Part shown: piece by piece, positions 10,467 through 22,423 of the stretch
Numbering within the stretch: position 1 is the first letter of the stretch
Layout of the letters: the number at the start of each line of letters is the position of its first letter
DNA from: Siphonodentalium dalli
Taxonomy: Eukaryota > Mollusca > Scaphopoda > Gadilida > Siphonodentaliidae
Length of the DNA: 64,000 nt
Assembly: GCA_032622095.1 (NCBI GenBank)
Contig: CP136062.1
Location: 140,634,351-140,698,350, forward strand
Direction: 5' to 3'
Program-made: the position numbers and the translations under genes
Notes under the pieces: model-generated
Databases searched by the model: none
Told to the model about the DNA's origin: nothing
Seen by the model: the letters and a program-made list of their open reading frames with translations, nothing else

Positions 10467-10825
10467 TAATATATATGACAGTAAGTGACACCAATTTCTT
10501 AAAATTTATCTGCTCTGTCATTTATATCATATGGAATTCTGTTAGGGTCAACATAGAATGGGGCGGGGAGTATGGAACCCGCCAAACGAGGAAACCGCCG
10601 ACGAAACAGGGGGTGGGACAAATTTTTTTCCGGGCACGTATGCCGGGGTGGGTGGGTGGTCGATGGGACCAACAAACAATTTTTTCCGCAACTCAAAAAT
10701 AGTTTTCCTTCAAGTCTTCTTGACTGTTTTTGCAATGAGTTTGGCTAAAACACCTTAGAATGTCAATATGAACATAAATGTAAAAATTCATGGTGATGAG
10801 ACAAACAGTATAGCATGTAGCCCAT

Positions 10826-10935
10826 GCTAATGGATTGAATTTTGAAACCAAGATGGCCGCTGTCAGCCATGTTTTTTAGTCGAATGACCCCAAAATGACT
10901 CGTTCCTATTTACATGTCAATGTTAACATCCAGGA
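10826..10935 (+). repeat. Single pearl-type monomer
   Basis: Landmarks ATGGATTGAATTTTGAAA, AAGATGGCCGCTG, GCCATGTTTTTTAG and TGACTCGTTCCTATTTACAT match the ~161-bp monomer of the array at 22993-27554. The duplicate at about 16919-17030 carries the same monomer. Confidence 0.85.
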
Positions 10936-11099
10936 CAAAGAGTAAGCACAGAAATTCATATACAGCTGTTTACAGTGAATTTCCCACAGCAAATATCTGT
11001 TTTAGTGTTAAAAGGGGGGTGTCAAAAAATGGTCGGGGAAAAACTGCCCCCCCCCCCCCCCCCCCCCGGACGAAAGCGAAAAAACATCTGGTTGCGCGC

Positions 11100-11720
11100 A
11101 CAGATCACCACGCGAATAAAGTCAAATTCTGGCAAAACATATTATTCTAAATTGACGATGACCTGCATGCGTATTTTCAATGGTGAAGCACACACCAACT
11201 ATCAAGAGATTCTTTTTAAGACTGCTAAAGTTATCATTTAGTCAACTCCAAAAAAATTATTTCTAAGTCGAAGAAATTAGAGAATGACTTCGTCAAAAAT
11301 CATATGGACCATGACTAAATTCGAATTTGACCTGTGTTTTCTGAAGTGTAAACCATTTCCAAATATCAAAAAAATTCTGTGTTAAACCTTGTTCGATTTA
11401 TCATACGGACAACCCAAAAATAAATTATTTCTAAGTGGAAAAAGAGGCATAACTGGCATAAGTCCTTGAAAAACAAATTCGGGCCGTGACCATTTTCCAT
11501 CGAACAGGACATGTGTCTTTTCAAATTTGAACCACGTACCAAATATTCTGTTGCTCAAGTTATCCGTCGGATAATCCAAAATCTGCGATTTATGAGTCTA
11601 AAAGGACCGTGACCAAATTGGAACTTGACCTGCATGCATGTGCTTTCTCAAATATCAACCTCATGGAATTCTGATTAATATTGTCAAAGTTATGATCGGA
11701 CGGATATGGATGGACATGAT
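11100..11720. repeat. Degenerate ~150-bp tandem repeats
   Basis: Several diverged units share 'GACCATGAC-AAATT-GAA-TTGACCTG' and 'ACC-TTTCCAAATAT', at about 11310, 11480 and 11600, ending in GGATATGGATGGACATG. The array is repeated in the second duplication copy (about 17290-17930). Confidence 0.55.
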
Positions 11721-12344
11721 GACGGAAATGCATGCTCATTATAATTTTTCGGAAGAAAATAATCAAAAGGAATGTCCAAACTGCCACAGACCGACATTGA
11801 TCGATAGTGTTCAGTTTCGGGATTATATGGTTAATGAAGTAAAAAGACAAATAAAGGCTTATTAGGTAGTATTAGGTAAAGAAAACGTGCATCGCACCGC
11901 GAATACAACAACGGGGACTTTTCGCTATGGGTTGATCAATTTCCCAAGGGTCACAACTACAAAAGAAATGAATTGAGAACCAGTCCATGTGGATATTGTT
12001 CTCCCATGCTGCCTCATGATGATATTAAAGATAAATATAGGCTATGAAAACAGAGATACGGAAATCAAAAGTGTCTGCAGAAAATGAATCGGTTAAACCC
12101 GTTTCATGTGGATATCATTTCTCCACACTACCAAAAAGGATTTTGTTTTGAGAGAGAACAAAAATAAAATAAGAAAAATTATCTTGGTTGTATAATTAGA
12201 ACATTTTCTTGCATCATATTTTCTATTGTTCAGAAAAATTTATTTCTTTTATAAATTTAACTTCTAATTTTGAGAATATCTTTCTTAATGTTTTCTAAGA
12301 ATTGTCTAAATATCTTTCTCACATGTTCTTAATAGTAAGAATTA

Positions 12345-12450
12345 ATTTCTTAAATCCTAGGAAGTCTTTTTCTCAATATCTAGAAAAAGGTAAGAAATAT
12401 TTTCTTATATCCTAGAAAGTCTTTTTCTCAATATCTAGAAAATTGTAACT
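12345..12450. repeat. Two direct ~55-bp repeats in an AT-rich tract
   Basis: TTCTTAAATCCTAGGAAGTC near 12347 recurs as TTCTTATATCCTAGAAAGTC near 12402, each followed by TTTTTCTCAATATCTAGAAAA. They lie in low-complexity TTTCTTA-rich DNA from 12130 to 12480; the same is seen near 18563-18668. Confidence 0.8.
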
Positions 12451-13557
12451 ATTTTCTCAAACGTCAAGAAAAAAAAAATCAGAAAATCATCCTTTTCGGC
12501 AGTGAATTCTGGTTCATGTGCGTACAAAGTATCAACCTGGCCTTATACTTATGATGACAGGTAGAGAACTACAATTATTACGCTCGTGCCCACGTATGGA
12601 TGCACGGTCAGACATGCAGACGGACGTTCGTATCGTATTTCTAGATCCCCTGTGAGACTTCGTTTGCGGGAGGGGGGGGGGGGGGGGTAAATGTATTGCA
12701 ACAAGATGTCAAAACATCATTTTGACATTTGTATAGTCGGCAGGTATACATAGATAGAACGACACACGTGTGTTAACTGGTTAACATTATTACACGAGTT
12801 TGTTGTGGCGCTAGGTTAAATAGAGAACAGTATGTTCGAGTTTTCCCTCGAGACACGACAAACGAGTGCAATAACGTTAACATGCTCACACAACTGTTTT
12901 GTTCTATGTTTATTGCACACATTGTGAATTTTAGCTTGTAATATTCTGAAATTTAAGTCGATATTTTTGTTATATCACGTTTGCTTTATGTAGACTATAC
13001 ACCCTGCTATACCTCACATTCAGTGAATACAATTTTCTGTTAAAGTTGACGTTGCCAATGATGCTATTGCGTAATAGGTTTGTATTAATCAAGGACAATA
13101 CAGACATTTTTTATTGAACGTTTTTACATATTCTGTATTTTGCTGTATTTTACAAAAATAAACGAATGGGGACGTGTGCATTAAAACGATATTCGAATTT
13201 GATCTTGTCTCACCGTGCTGATTCCAAATACCGGATATTGTTGATAGTATTCCACAGACCAGTGCTTTATCTGTCACGCAAATGTGAAACCAAAGTTCCA
13301 CGTAAGTCGATTTTTGTCAGACTCATAGTCTAGTGTGTCAAAGAATATCGACTATAATTCAGCCGTTTGGCGTGCCCATAGAGACGTCAGACAACACAAA
13401 TGATTCTAAATCGCCATTATATAGCCTGATATCGCCTACATAAGAATCAATGTGGAGATGAAGAGAAAAAGACTCGCCTGAGGAACTGTAACTTCCTAAA
13501 TACTACAATTCCTTGACATCAGCTCAAAATAAATATTAAATGTGTACTGTATACTCA

Positions 13558-14017
13558 AATATGTGACCCGCCATATCAAATCCAGTCGTAAGTCGGGATT
13601 TTTTTTAAACCTGTGCCAATGCATTCTCTTATATATGCGAGTCGACCATAGGTCGCCTCGCATATATAAGAGAATGCATTGGCCTAACAATTTTTTATCA
13701 TTTTTTTTAAATAAATGTTTCTTACAATTTTTAGGACATAAAATAAAAAAACATCCATTACCCTGCAGGGAGCCCCACACATATATAGAAGCATATAGAA
13801 GAGTGTCGTCTGCTCATGTTTGTCTGGGGCTCTGTATGGGTGAAATTATAAAATTGTTAAAGAATACAAGAAAAAATTGTTAGGCCAATCAGGGCCAATG
13901 CATTCTCTTATATATGCGAGGCGACCTATGGTCGACTCGCGTATATAAGAGAATGCATTGACACAGGGTAAAAAAATCCCGACTTACGACTGGATTTGAT
14001 TACGCGGGTCACATATT
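13558..14017. mobile_element. Fold-back element E (uninterrupted copy)
   Basis: AATATGTGACCCGC (13558) and its complement ending at 14017 bound the element. Next inside is AAATCCAGTCGTAAGTCGGG and its complement. Each arm carries a ~75-bp near-perfect hairpin (13614-13685 and 13892-13967) of the form CCAATGCATTCTCTTATATA with loop GTCGACCATAGGTC. The ~200-bp centre includes a CAGGGAGCCCC/GGGGCTCTG inverted pair. At 13857-13860 there is an intact TTAA, the empty target for the B insertion found in copy 2. Confidence 0.85.
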
Positions 14018-14381
14018 GTTGTTGGTTTCTATATTCTCTGCTTCGTAGAATACGGTAACCAGATTTCCATTATTTGACTGCCTGATGAGTACGAAGTAAT
14101 GTTACAGATAGCAGATAAGCCGGAATGCAAAAATAGAACGTTCGTCATCGATATATATTTGTACAGTTTTCTGGCAAAAGTATCAAATAAATGTTATATT
14201 ATATGCATAATATATATATAGTCCGAGATACTCATTATTTTATTGTATAGTCAGTGAGTGGCTTAAGTTCACGCCCTGTATCAACATGATTGTTTACAAG
14301 ATGTGTGCTGCGCGCTATCCAATCCACTATCCGTTTTTGGCTGGAGCCATTAAAGTAAATTTACTTTAAATTTTATTTTAA

Positions 14382-14842
14382 AGATGCATTATCCGAATTA
14401 TCGATCCTAAATTACTATTTCTTTGTCATCGGGGGTAAAATATATTTGATTCGAGTCGATGAACCCACCCGTCAAAGCTCAAAGAGTGATCAGATATCGA
14501 TTTTTTAAGTTTGTTATTTATCGAGATGTGCAATTACTTGTGGCCCAGAAACACGTAGTAAAACGGACGGTCTCGGGCTAAATTGCGGATGAAGATGGAT
14601 AACTCTAAAATCAAGTGGTAATACGGCCAAATTCCGTGATATTCACGTGATAATACGACCATATATAGTGAAGCAAAATGTTGATAAATAACACGTTTTG
14701 TGAAATTTGATTCCATAGTTGACAGTGGTTAGCATGATTTTGTTGCAATTAATCTATTCTGATAACTGAAGCGTATTTTGAAGAAATGTTGTTGTTGTTG
14801 TATCTTGATGATATGGGGACCGTCTGATCGGATTGAGAACCT
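14382..14842. mobile_element. TTAA-flanked element B, copy 2
   Basis: TTAA flanks it at 14378-14381 and 14843-14846. The right end TTGAGAACCT is well preserved and the left end is eroded. It carries the left-arm module CTAAATTACTATTTCTTTG, but its right half (ending with AAGAAATGTTGTTGTTG) differs from copy 1, so it belongs to an asymmetric subfamily shared with 21.1, 51.3 and 61.1 kb. Confidence 0.8.
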
Positions 14843-15121
14843 TTAAACTGCATGTACAAATGCACACGCATTTTTACAAATGAGAACACTCCGATGGTTT
14901 GTTCCGAATATTTGAACATATAGGCTAACATGCAGACAGTAAATACATATGGTCATTAATACAACATCCAATAAAAACAATCACCACACGCACGCAAGAC
15001 AAAACAAACATTTCTACATAATTATATATCCTAAGATTATACAAGCAAAACAAAGAAGATACTAAACTAACAAGTAAGTCCATAAATGAATGCATGCATT
15101 CCATGCTCGTACATGTTCACA

Positions 15122-15565
15122 TCAACATGGAATGCATTTTGTGGCAACATCTCGTTCTTTTTCAATTTCCAGGCATAAAACAAGACACTTAACGAACTTG
15201 TTATGCGTAATAACATGGCTCGGGAAAAAATAGAGGGCTACATAAATAACAGCCTCACAAAAACCTGTGTCCACTAAAATGTCAAGCTGTAAACAGGTAG
15301 ATACTGCATGAAAATAGACACGCCGGTCGTATACGAGAAATTGCGCGCGGTCGGTTAAATTTTTGGAAAGGACCAGCCTATAATTCGCAAAATTCGGCAA
15401 CAACCGTCCAAGTTTACACACGAAAAAGTAAAAGATTTTCGTGTTACCGTTGATACAATTGCATGGTGAATGAACATTGCTATATAGCTGTCGTTTGTCA
15501 TTTTTTAGCCTTATGTATAGGTTTATTGACGCACACTCAGTCTCTTGTTCAATAGATTGGTTCAT
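15122..15565 (-). CDS. Unrecognised 147-codon open frame (copy 1)
   Basis: It is the longest open frame in the duplicated block, starting MNQSIEQETECASINLYIR. The protein is cysteine-containing with a hydrophobic stretch near residues 110-120 (VIYVALYFFPSHV), but I see no known domain. It is preserved without change at 21844-22287, yet the surrounding non-coding DNA is almost equally identical, so conservation is not evidence of selection. No splice or promoter context was recognised. Probably chance. Confidence 0.2.
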   Translation of the reverse strand: MNQSIEQETECASINLYIRLKNDKRQLYSNVHSPCNCINGNTKIFYFFVCKLGRLLPNFANYRLVLSKNLTDRAQFLVYDRRVYFHAVSTCLQLDILVDTGFCEAVIYVALYFFPSHVITHNKFVKCLVLCLEIEKERDVATKCIPC

Positions 15566-15632
15566 GGTGAAAAGGTCCCGAAAGTCTGAAAACGTATAGT
15601 AACCTGACCCCGTTTATTGCACGAAGTAATAA

Positions 15633-16570
15633 TCTATATCTATATTTGCGAATATCTGTCTGTCTGTCTGTCTGTCTATCTGTCTGTCTGTGTTCTATAG
15701 AAATTCACAGGGGACCATCTAGATGATGCCAAATGGGTCTACTAGGAGTAGCTTTTTACGAGAAAGATAATGGTCGGGGTTAGAATTTTCTAAAGTGACG
15801 CCGTTGTTGTCAGGGGCAGAAAAGAGGGAGGGGCAGAACAAAAAATTGTCGCCGATGGCCACCAAACTTATATGTAATAATCCCCATAATATGAGGAATC
15901 TAATGGCGTGGTTTAAATATGGCAAAATCGCGCCGTTCGCGTCAGGGGTGCCCGGAAGGGGGGGGGGGCAGATTTTTTTTTCTGTCGCCGATTGCCACGA
16001 AACTTACATACAATCATCCCAATGATATGAAGAATCCAACGGTGTGGTTTAAATATGTCAAAAGTGGCGTCGATTGAGTCAGGGATGAACGGAAGGGGAG
16101 AGGGGTACCAAAATTGATAAAACTAGTTTTAGCGCCGATTTCCACCAAATTGATATATATTCTTCTTCATGATACAAGGAATCTAATTATGCGATTCATT
16201 TGCCCGTGCGACGTGACCTTGACCTTGAACTCGGGTTAATTCAAGGTCAAATCGCGAATTTTTATGGGATTTCGACCAAATTTGATACATAGGGTTACTT
16301 CTGTCCACTGAGTGTTTTGGACGGGTCAAATCGTGACCCCGACCTGACCTTGACTTTCAAAATGATCAATTCGAGGTCAAATCGGGTAAAACCGGATGGA
16401 TTTCGACGGGTACTTTTGTCGGGTACTTTTGTCCGGGCAGTGTTTTTGACGGGTCAAATCGTGACCCCACCTCACCTTGACCTTCAAAATGGACAATTCA
16501 AGGTCAAATCGCGCAATTCGCCAAAAAGCAGAGGGGAAACAGCCCGGACGAAGTCGGGTCCACCAGCTAG
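15633..16570 (+). mobile_element. Non-autonomous Helitron at the duplication junction
   Basis: The 5' end is TCTATATCTATATTTGCG followed by a TCTG microsatellite (15655-15690). The 3' end is a short stem-loop (CCCGGAC-GAA-GTCGGG, 16543-16558), 12 nt later CTAG, then T, as in Helitron 3' termini (hairpin plus CTRR, insertion between A and T). The interior has three ~135-bp direct repeats with GCCGATxxCCACCAAACTTA (about 15850, 15985, 16133) and TGACCTTGACCTTGA motifs (16209-16495). It lacks Rep/helicase coding. Confidence 0.75.
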
Positions 16571-19500
16571 TAATATATATGACAGTATGTGACACCAATT
16601 TCTTAAAATTTACCTGCTCTGTCATTTATATAATATGGAATACTGTTAGGGTCAACATAGAATGGGGCGGGGAGTTATGGAACCCGCCAAACGAGGAAAC
16701 CGCCGATGAAACAGGGGGGGGGGCACGTATGCCGGGGTGGGTGGGTGGTCGATGGGACCAACAAGCAATTTTTTCCGCAACTCAAAAATATTTTTCCTTC
16801 CAGTCTTCTTGACTGTTTTTGCAATGAATTTGGCTTAAAACACCTTAGAATGTCAATATTAACATAAATTAAAAATTTAATGATGATGAGACAAACAGTA
16901 TAGCCTGTAGCCCATGCTAATGGATTGAATTTTGAAATCCAAGATGGCCGCTGGCAGCCATGTTTTTTGGCCGAATGACCCCAAAATGACTCGTTCCTAT
17001 TTACATGTCAATGTTAACATCCATGACAAATAGTATGCACAGAAATTCATATACAGCTGTTTACAGTGAATTTCCCACCGCAAATATATGTTTTAGTGTT
17101 AAAAGGGGGGGGGGGGGTGTCAAAAAATGGTCGGGGAATAAACTGCCGAAAGCGGAAAAAATTTTGGACGCGGGGGTGGGTGGGTCCCAACAAGGGTCGA
17201 AAGGAAAAAAATCAGCATACGTGCCTGAAATTTTTTCCGACCCCCCCCCCCCCCCCCCCCCCCCCGGGACGAAAGCGAAAAAACATCTGGTTGCGCGCAG
17301 TCACCACGCGAATAAAGAAGTCAAATTCTGGCAAAAAATATTATTCTAACTTGACGATGACATGCATGCGTGTTTTCAATGGTGAAGCACACACCAACTA
17401 TCAAGAGATTCTTTTTAAGACTGCTAAAGTTATCATTTAGTCAACTCCAAAAAAATTATTTCTAAGTCGAAGAAATTAGAGTATGACTTCGTCAAAAATC
17501 ATATGGACCATGACTAAATTCGAATTTGACCTGTGTTTTCTGAAGTGTAAACCATTTCCAAATATAAAAAAAAATCTGTGTTAAACCTTGTTCGAGTTAT
17601 CATACGGACAACCCAAAAATAAATTATTTCTAAGTGGAAAAAGAGGCATAACTGGCATAAGTCCTTGAAAAACAAATTCGGGCCGTGACCATTTTCCATC
17701 GAACAGGACATGTGTCTTTTCAAATTTGAACCACGTACCAAATATTCTGTTGCTCAAGTTATCCGTCGGATAATCCAAAATCTGCGATTTATGAGTCTAA
17801 AAGGGGCATTCATTGGACCGTGACCAAATTGGAACATGACCTGCATGCATGTGCTTTCTCAAATATCAACCTCATGGAATTCTGATTAATATTGTCAAAG
17901 TTATGATCGGACGGATATGGATGGACATGATGACGGAAATGCATGCTCATTATAATTTTTCGGAAGAAAATAATCAAAAGGAATGTCCAAACTGCCACAG
18001 ACCGACATTGGTCGATAGTGTTCAGTTTCGGGATTATGGATAATGAAGTAAAAAGACAAATAAAGGCTTATTAGGTAGTATTAGGTAAAGAAAACGTGCA
18101 TCGCACCGCGAATACAACAACGGGACTTTTCGCTATGGGTTGATCAATTTCCCAAGGGTCACAACTACAAAAGAAATGAATTGAGAACCAGTCCATGTGG
18201 ATATTGTTCTCCCATGCTGCCTCATGATGATATTAAAGATAAATATAGGCTATGAAAACAGAGATACGGAAATCAAAAGTGTCTGCAGAAAATGAATCGG
18301 TTAAACCCGTTTCATGTGGATATCATTTCTCCACACTACCAAAAAGGATTTTGTTTTGAGAGAGAACAAAAATAAAATAAGAAAAATTATCTTGGTTGTA
18401 TAATTAGAACATTTTCTTGCATCATATTTTCTATTGTTCAGAAAAATTTATTTCTTTTATAAATTTAACTTCTAATTTTGAGAATATCTTTCTTAATGTT
18501 TTCTAAGAATTGTCTAAATATCTTTCTCACATGTTCTTAATAGTAAGAATTAATTTCTTAAATCCTAGGAAGTCTTTTTCTCAATATCTAGAAAAAGGTA
18601 AGAAATATTTTCTTATATCCTAGAAAGTCTTTTTCTCAATATCTAGAAAATTGTAACTATTTTCTCAAACGTCAAGAAAAAAAAATCAGAAAATCATCCT
18701 TTTCGGCAGTGAATTCTGGTTCATGTGCGTACAAAGTATCAACCTGGCCTTATACTTATGATGACAGGTAGAGAACTACAATTATTACGCTCGTGCCCAC
18801 GTATGGATGCACGGTCAGACATGCAGACGGACGTTCGTATCGTATTTCTAGATCCCCTGTGAGACTTCGTTTGCGGGGGGAGGGGGGGGGGGGGGGGGTA
18901 AATGTATTGCAACAAGATGTCAAAACATCATTTTGACATTTGTATAGTCGGCAGGTATACATAGATAGAACGACACACGTGTGTTAACTGGTTAACATTA
19001 TTACACGAGTTTGTTGTGGCGCTAGGTTAAATAGAGAACAGTATGTTCGAGTTTTCCCTCGAGACACGACAAACGAGTGCAATAACGTTAACATGCTCAC
19101 ACAACTGTTTCGTTCTATGTTTATTGCACACATTGTGAATTTTAGCTTGTAATATTCTGAAATTTAAGTCGATATTTTTGTTATATAATTGAACGCACGT
19201 TTGCTTTATGTAGACTATACACCCTGCTATACCTCACATTCAGTGAATACAATTTTCTGTTAAAGTTGACGTTGCCAATGATGCTATTGCATAATAGGTT
19301 TGTATTAATCAAGGACAATACAGACATTTTTTATTGAACGTTTTTACATATTCTGTATTTTGCTGTATTTTACAAAAATAAACGAATGGGGACGTGTGCA
19401 TTAAAACGATATTCGAATTTGATCTTGTCTCACCGTGCTGATTCCAAATACCGGATATTGTTGATAGTATTCCACAGACCAGTGCTTTATCTGTCACGCA

Positions 19501-19781
19501 AATGTGAAACCAAAGTTCCACGTAAGTCGATTTTTGTCAGACTCATAGTCTAGTGTGTCAAAGAATATCGACTATAATTCAGCCGTTTGGCGTGCCCATA
19601 TATAGAGACGTCAGACAACACAAATGATTCTAAATCGCCATTATATAGCCTGATATCGCATACATAAGAATCAATGTGGAGATGAAGAGCAACAGACTCC
19701 CCTGAGGAACTGTAACTTCCTAAATACTACAATTCCTTGACATCAGCTCAAAATAAATATTAAATGTGTACTGTATACTCA

Positions 19782-20734
19782 AATATGTGACCCGCCATAT
19801 CAAATCCAGTCGTAAGTCGGGATTTTTTTTACCCTGTGCCAATGCATTCTCTTATATATGCGAGTCGACCATAGGTCGCCTCGCATATATAAGAGAATGC
19901 ATTGGCCTAACAATTTTTTATCCTTTTTTTTTTTAAATAAATGTTTCTTACAATTTTTAGGACATAAAATAAAAAACATCCATTACCCTGCAGGGAGCCC
20001 CACACATATATAGAAGCATATAGAAGAGTGTGTCTGCTCATGTTTGTCTGGGGCTCTGTATGGGTGAAATTATAAAATTGTTAAAGGTACTCAACCCGAT
20101 AAAACTCCTCTCAATTACTATTTCAATGGCTTCGGGTGTCAAAAATATTTGATTCGAGTCGAGGAAGTCACCCATCAAAGCTCAGATTTGTTAGATATCG
20201 ATTTTAGAAATCTATTATTTTTCATTATCGGGAATTCTTTCTGGCCCAGAAGACAATCAAAAATTCGTTATTATTACCCACTTGATTATAGAGTTATCCA
20301 TCCTTGTCTGTTTGAATAGAATTTTGGCGTAAAATCTCGAGCAGGTTACCAAATTGACGGCAGTTATCAGTACTCATCTCGAGAACATAAGAATTTTCTA
20401 AAATCAATATCTAATAACTCTGAGCTTTGTTTGATGGGTTCCTCGACTCGAATCAAATATTTTTTACCCCCAAAGCCAAAGAAATAGTAATATAGGACCC
20501 TCTGATCGGATTGTTGTTGTTGGAATCTGTTGAGATGGGGACCCTCTTTACGGGTTGAGTACCTTTAAAGAATACAAGAAAAAATTATTAAAATTGTAAA
20601 AAATTGTTAGGCCAATGCATTCCCTTATATATGCGAGGCGACCTATGGTCGACTCACATATATAAGCGAATGCATTGGCACAGGGTAAAAAAATCCCGAC
20701 TTACGACTGGATTTGATATGGCGGGTCACATATT
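19782..20734. mobile_element. Fold-back element E, copy in duplication 2, disrupted by B
   Basis: Same termini and twin hairpins as 13558-14017 but enlarged by the B element at 20085-20564. It confirms that B inserted after, or on only one side of, the block duplication. Confidence 0.85.
20085..20564. mobile_element. TTAA-flanked fold-back element B, copy-2-specific insertion
   Basis: It begins AGGTACTCAACCCGAT, ends GGGTTGAGTACCT, and is flanked by TTAA at 20081-20084 and 20565-20568. The corresponding site in the first block (13857-13860) holds one TTAA and no element. Both arms carry the CTATTTC-TTGGCTTCGG module, so it is the symmetric subfamily. Confidence 0.95.
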
Positions 20735-21103
20735 GTTGTTGGTTTCTATATTCTCTGCTTCGTAGAATACGGTAACCAGATTTCCATTATTTGACTGCCT
20801 GATGAGTACGAAGTAATGTTACAGATAGCAGATAAGCCGGAATGCAAAAATAGAACGTTCGTCATCGATATATATTTGTACAGTTTTCTGGCAAAAGTAT
20901 CAAATAAATGTTATATTATATGCATAATATATATATATAGTCCGAGATACTCATTATTTTATTGTATAGTCAGTGAGTGGCTTAAGTTCACGCCCTGTAT
21001 CAACATGATTGTTTACAAGATGTGTGCTGCGCGCTATCTAATCCACTATCCGTTAATTTTGGCTGGAGCCATTAAAGTAAATTTACTTTAAATTTTATTT
21101 TAA

Positions 21104-21564
21104 AGATGCATTATCCGAATTATCGATCCTAAATTACTATTTCTTTGTCATCGGGGGTAAAATATATTTGATTCGAGTCGATGAACCCACCCGTCAAAGC
21201 TCAAAGAGTGATCAGATATCGATTTTTTAAGTTTGTTATTTATCGAGATGTGCAATTACTTGTGGCCCAGAAACACGTAGTAAAACGGACGGTCTCGGGC
21301 TAAATTGCGGATGAAGATGGATAACTCTAAAATCAAGTGGTAATACGGCCAAATTCCGTGATATTCACGTGATAATACGACCATATATAGTGAAGCAAAA
21401 TGTTGATAAATAACACGTTTTGTGAAATTTGATTCCATAGTTGACAGTGGTTAGCATGATTTTGTTGCAATTAATCTATTCTGATAACTGAAGCGTATTT
21501 TGAAGAAATGTTGTTGTTGTTGTATCTTGATGATATGGGGACCGTCTGATCGGATTGAGAACCT
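21104..21564. mobile_element. TTAA-flanked element B, copy 3
   Basis: Duplicate of the 14382-14842 copy, carried along in the block duplication; flanking TTAA at 21100-21103 and 21565-21568. Confidence 0.85.
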
Positions 21565-21843
21565 TTAAACTGCATGTACAAATGCACACGCATTTTTACA
21601 AATGAGAACACTCCGATGGTTTGTTCCGAATATTTGAACATATAGGCTAACATGCAGACAGTAAATACATATGTTCATTAATACAACATCCAATAAAAAC
21701 AATCATCACACGCACGCAAGACAAAACAAACATTTCTACATAATTATATATCCTAAGATTATACAAGCAAAACAAAGAAGATACTAAACTAACAAGTAAG
21801 TCCATAAATGAATGCATGCATTCCATGCTCGTACATGTTCACA

Positions 21844-22287
21844 TCAACATGGAATGCATTTTGTGGCAACATCTCGTTCTTTTTCAATTTCCAGGCATAA
21901 AACAAGACACTTAACGAACTTGTTATGCGTAATAACATGGCTCGGGAAAAAATAGAGGGCTACATAAATAACAGCCTCACAAAAACCTGTGTCCACTAAA
22001 ATGTCAAGCTGTAAACAGGTAGATACTGCATGAAAATAGACACGCCGGTCGTATACGAGAAATTGCGCGCGGTCGGTTAAATTTTTGGAAAGGACCAGCC
22101 TATAATTCGCAAAATTCGGCAACAACCGTCCAAGTTTACACACGAAAAAGTAAAAGATTTTCGTGTTACCGTTGATACAATTGCATGGTGAATGAACATT
22201 GCTATATAGCTGTCGTTTGTCATTTTTTAGCCTTATGTATAGGTTTATTGACGCACACTCAGTCTCTTGTTCAATAGATTGGTTCAT
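21844..22287 (-). CDS. Unrecognised 147-codon open frame (copy 2)
   Basis: Same predicted protein as 15122-15565, carried in the second block. See that entry; probably not a gene. Confidence 0.2.
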   Translation of the reverse strand: MNQSIEQETECASINLYIRLKNDKRQLYSNVHSPCNCINGNTKIFYFFVCKLGRLLPNFANYRLVLSKNLTDRAQFLVYDRRVYFHAVSTCLQLDILVDTGFCEAVIYVALYFFPSHVITHNKFVKCLVLCLEIEKERDVATKCIPC

Positions 22288-22423
22288 GGTGAAAAGGTCC
22301 CGAAAGTCTGAAAACGTATAGTAACATGATCCAGTTTATTGCACGAAGTAATAATACTATCTAAAGTACAAGCTCAGAAAAAATATGTATTATACGAGGA
22401 AGACCAAACAGGCCTGGTTTTAA

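Larger units (their letters stand above)
10467..15632. repeat. Large direct duplication, copy 1
   Basis: The block from TAATATATATGACAG (10467) to GCACGAAGTAATAA (15632) recurs at 16571-22356 in the same orientation with very few differences. Main differences: copy 1 lacks the element B inserted at 20085-20564, lacks about 110 bp seen at 17147-17250, and differs in poly-C and poly-G tract lengths. It contains a G-rich start, one pearl-type monomer, degenerate tandem repeats, an AT-rich low-complexity tract (12130-12480), fold-back E (13558-14017), element B (14382-14842) and a 147-codon frame (15122-15565, minus). Confidence 0.95.
16571..22356. repeat. Large direct duplication, copy 2
   Basis: Second copy of the 10467-15632 block, longer mainly because of the B insertion at 20085-20564. 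A few small indels distinguish the copies, for example 10 extra bases near 19187 and 4 near 19600. The left edge abuts the Helitron 3' end exactly. After the right edge the sequence continues into unrelated DNA and then the piggyBac-like element at 22424. Confidence 0.95.

Noticed and set aside
11638-11865. 75-codon frame with CPNCHRP
   Set aside because: Zinc-finger-like look only; it overlaps degenerate tandem repeats and is followed by no coding context. It is truncated in the duplicate at 17849-18043.
13089-13301. 70-codon minus-strand frame present in both duplicated blocks
   Set aside because: Identity is explained by the block duplication; no recognisable protein features.
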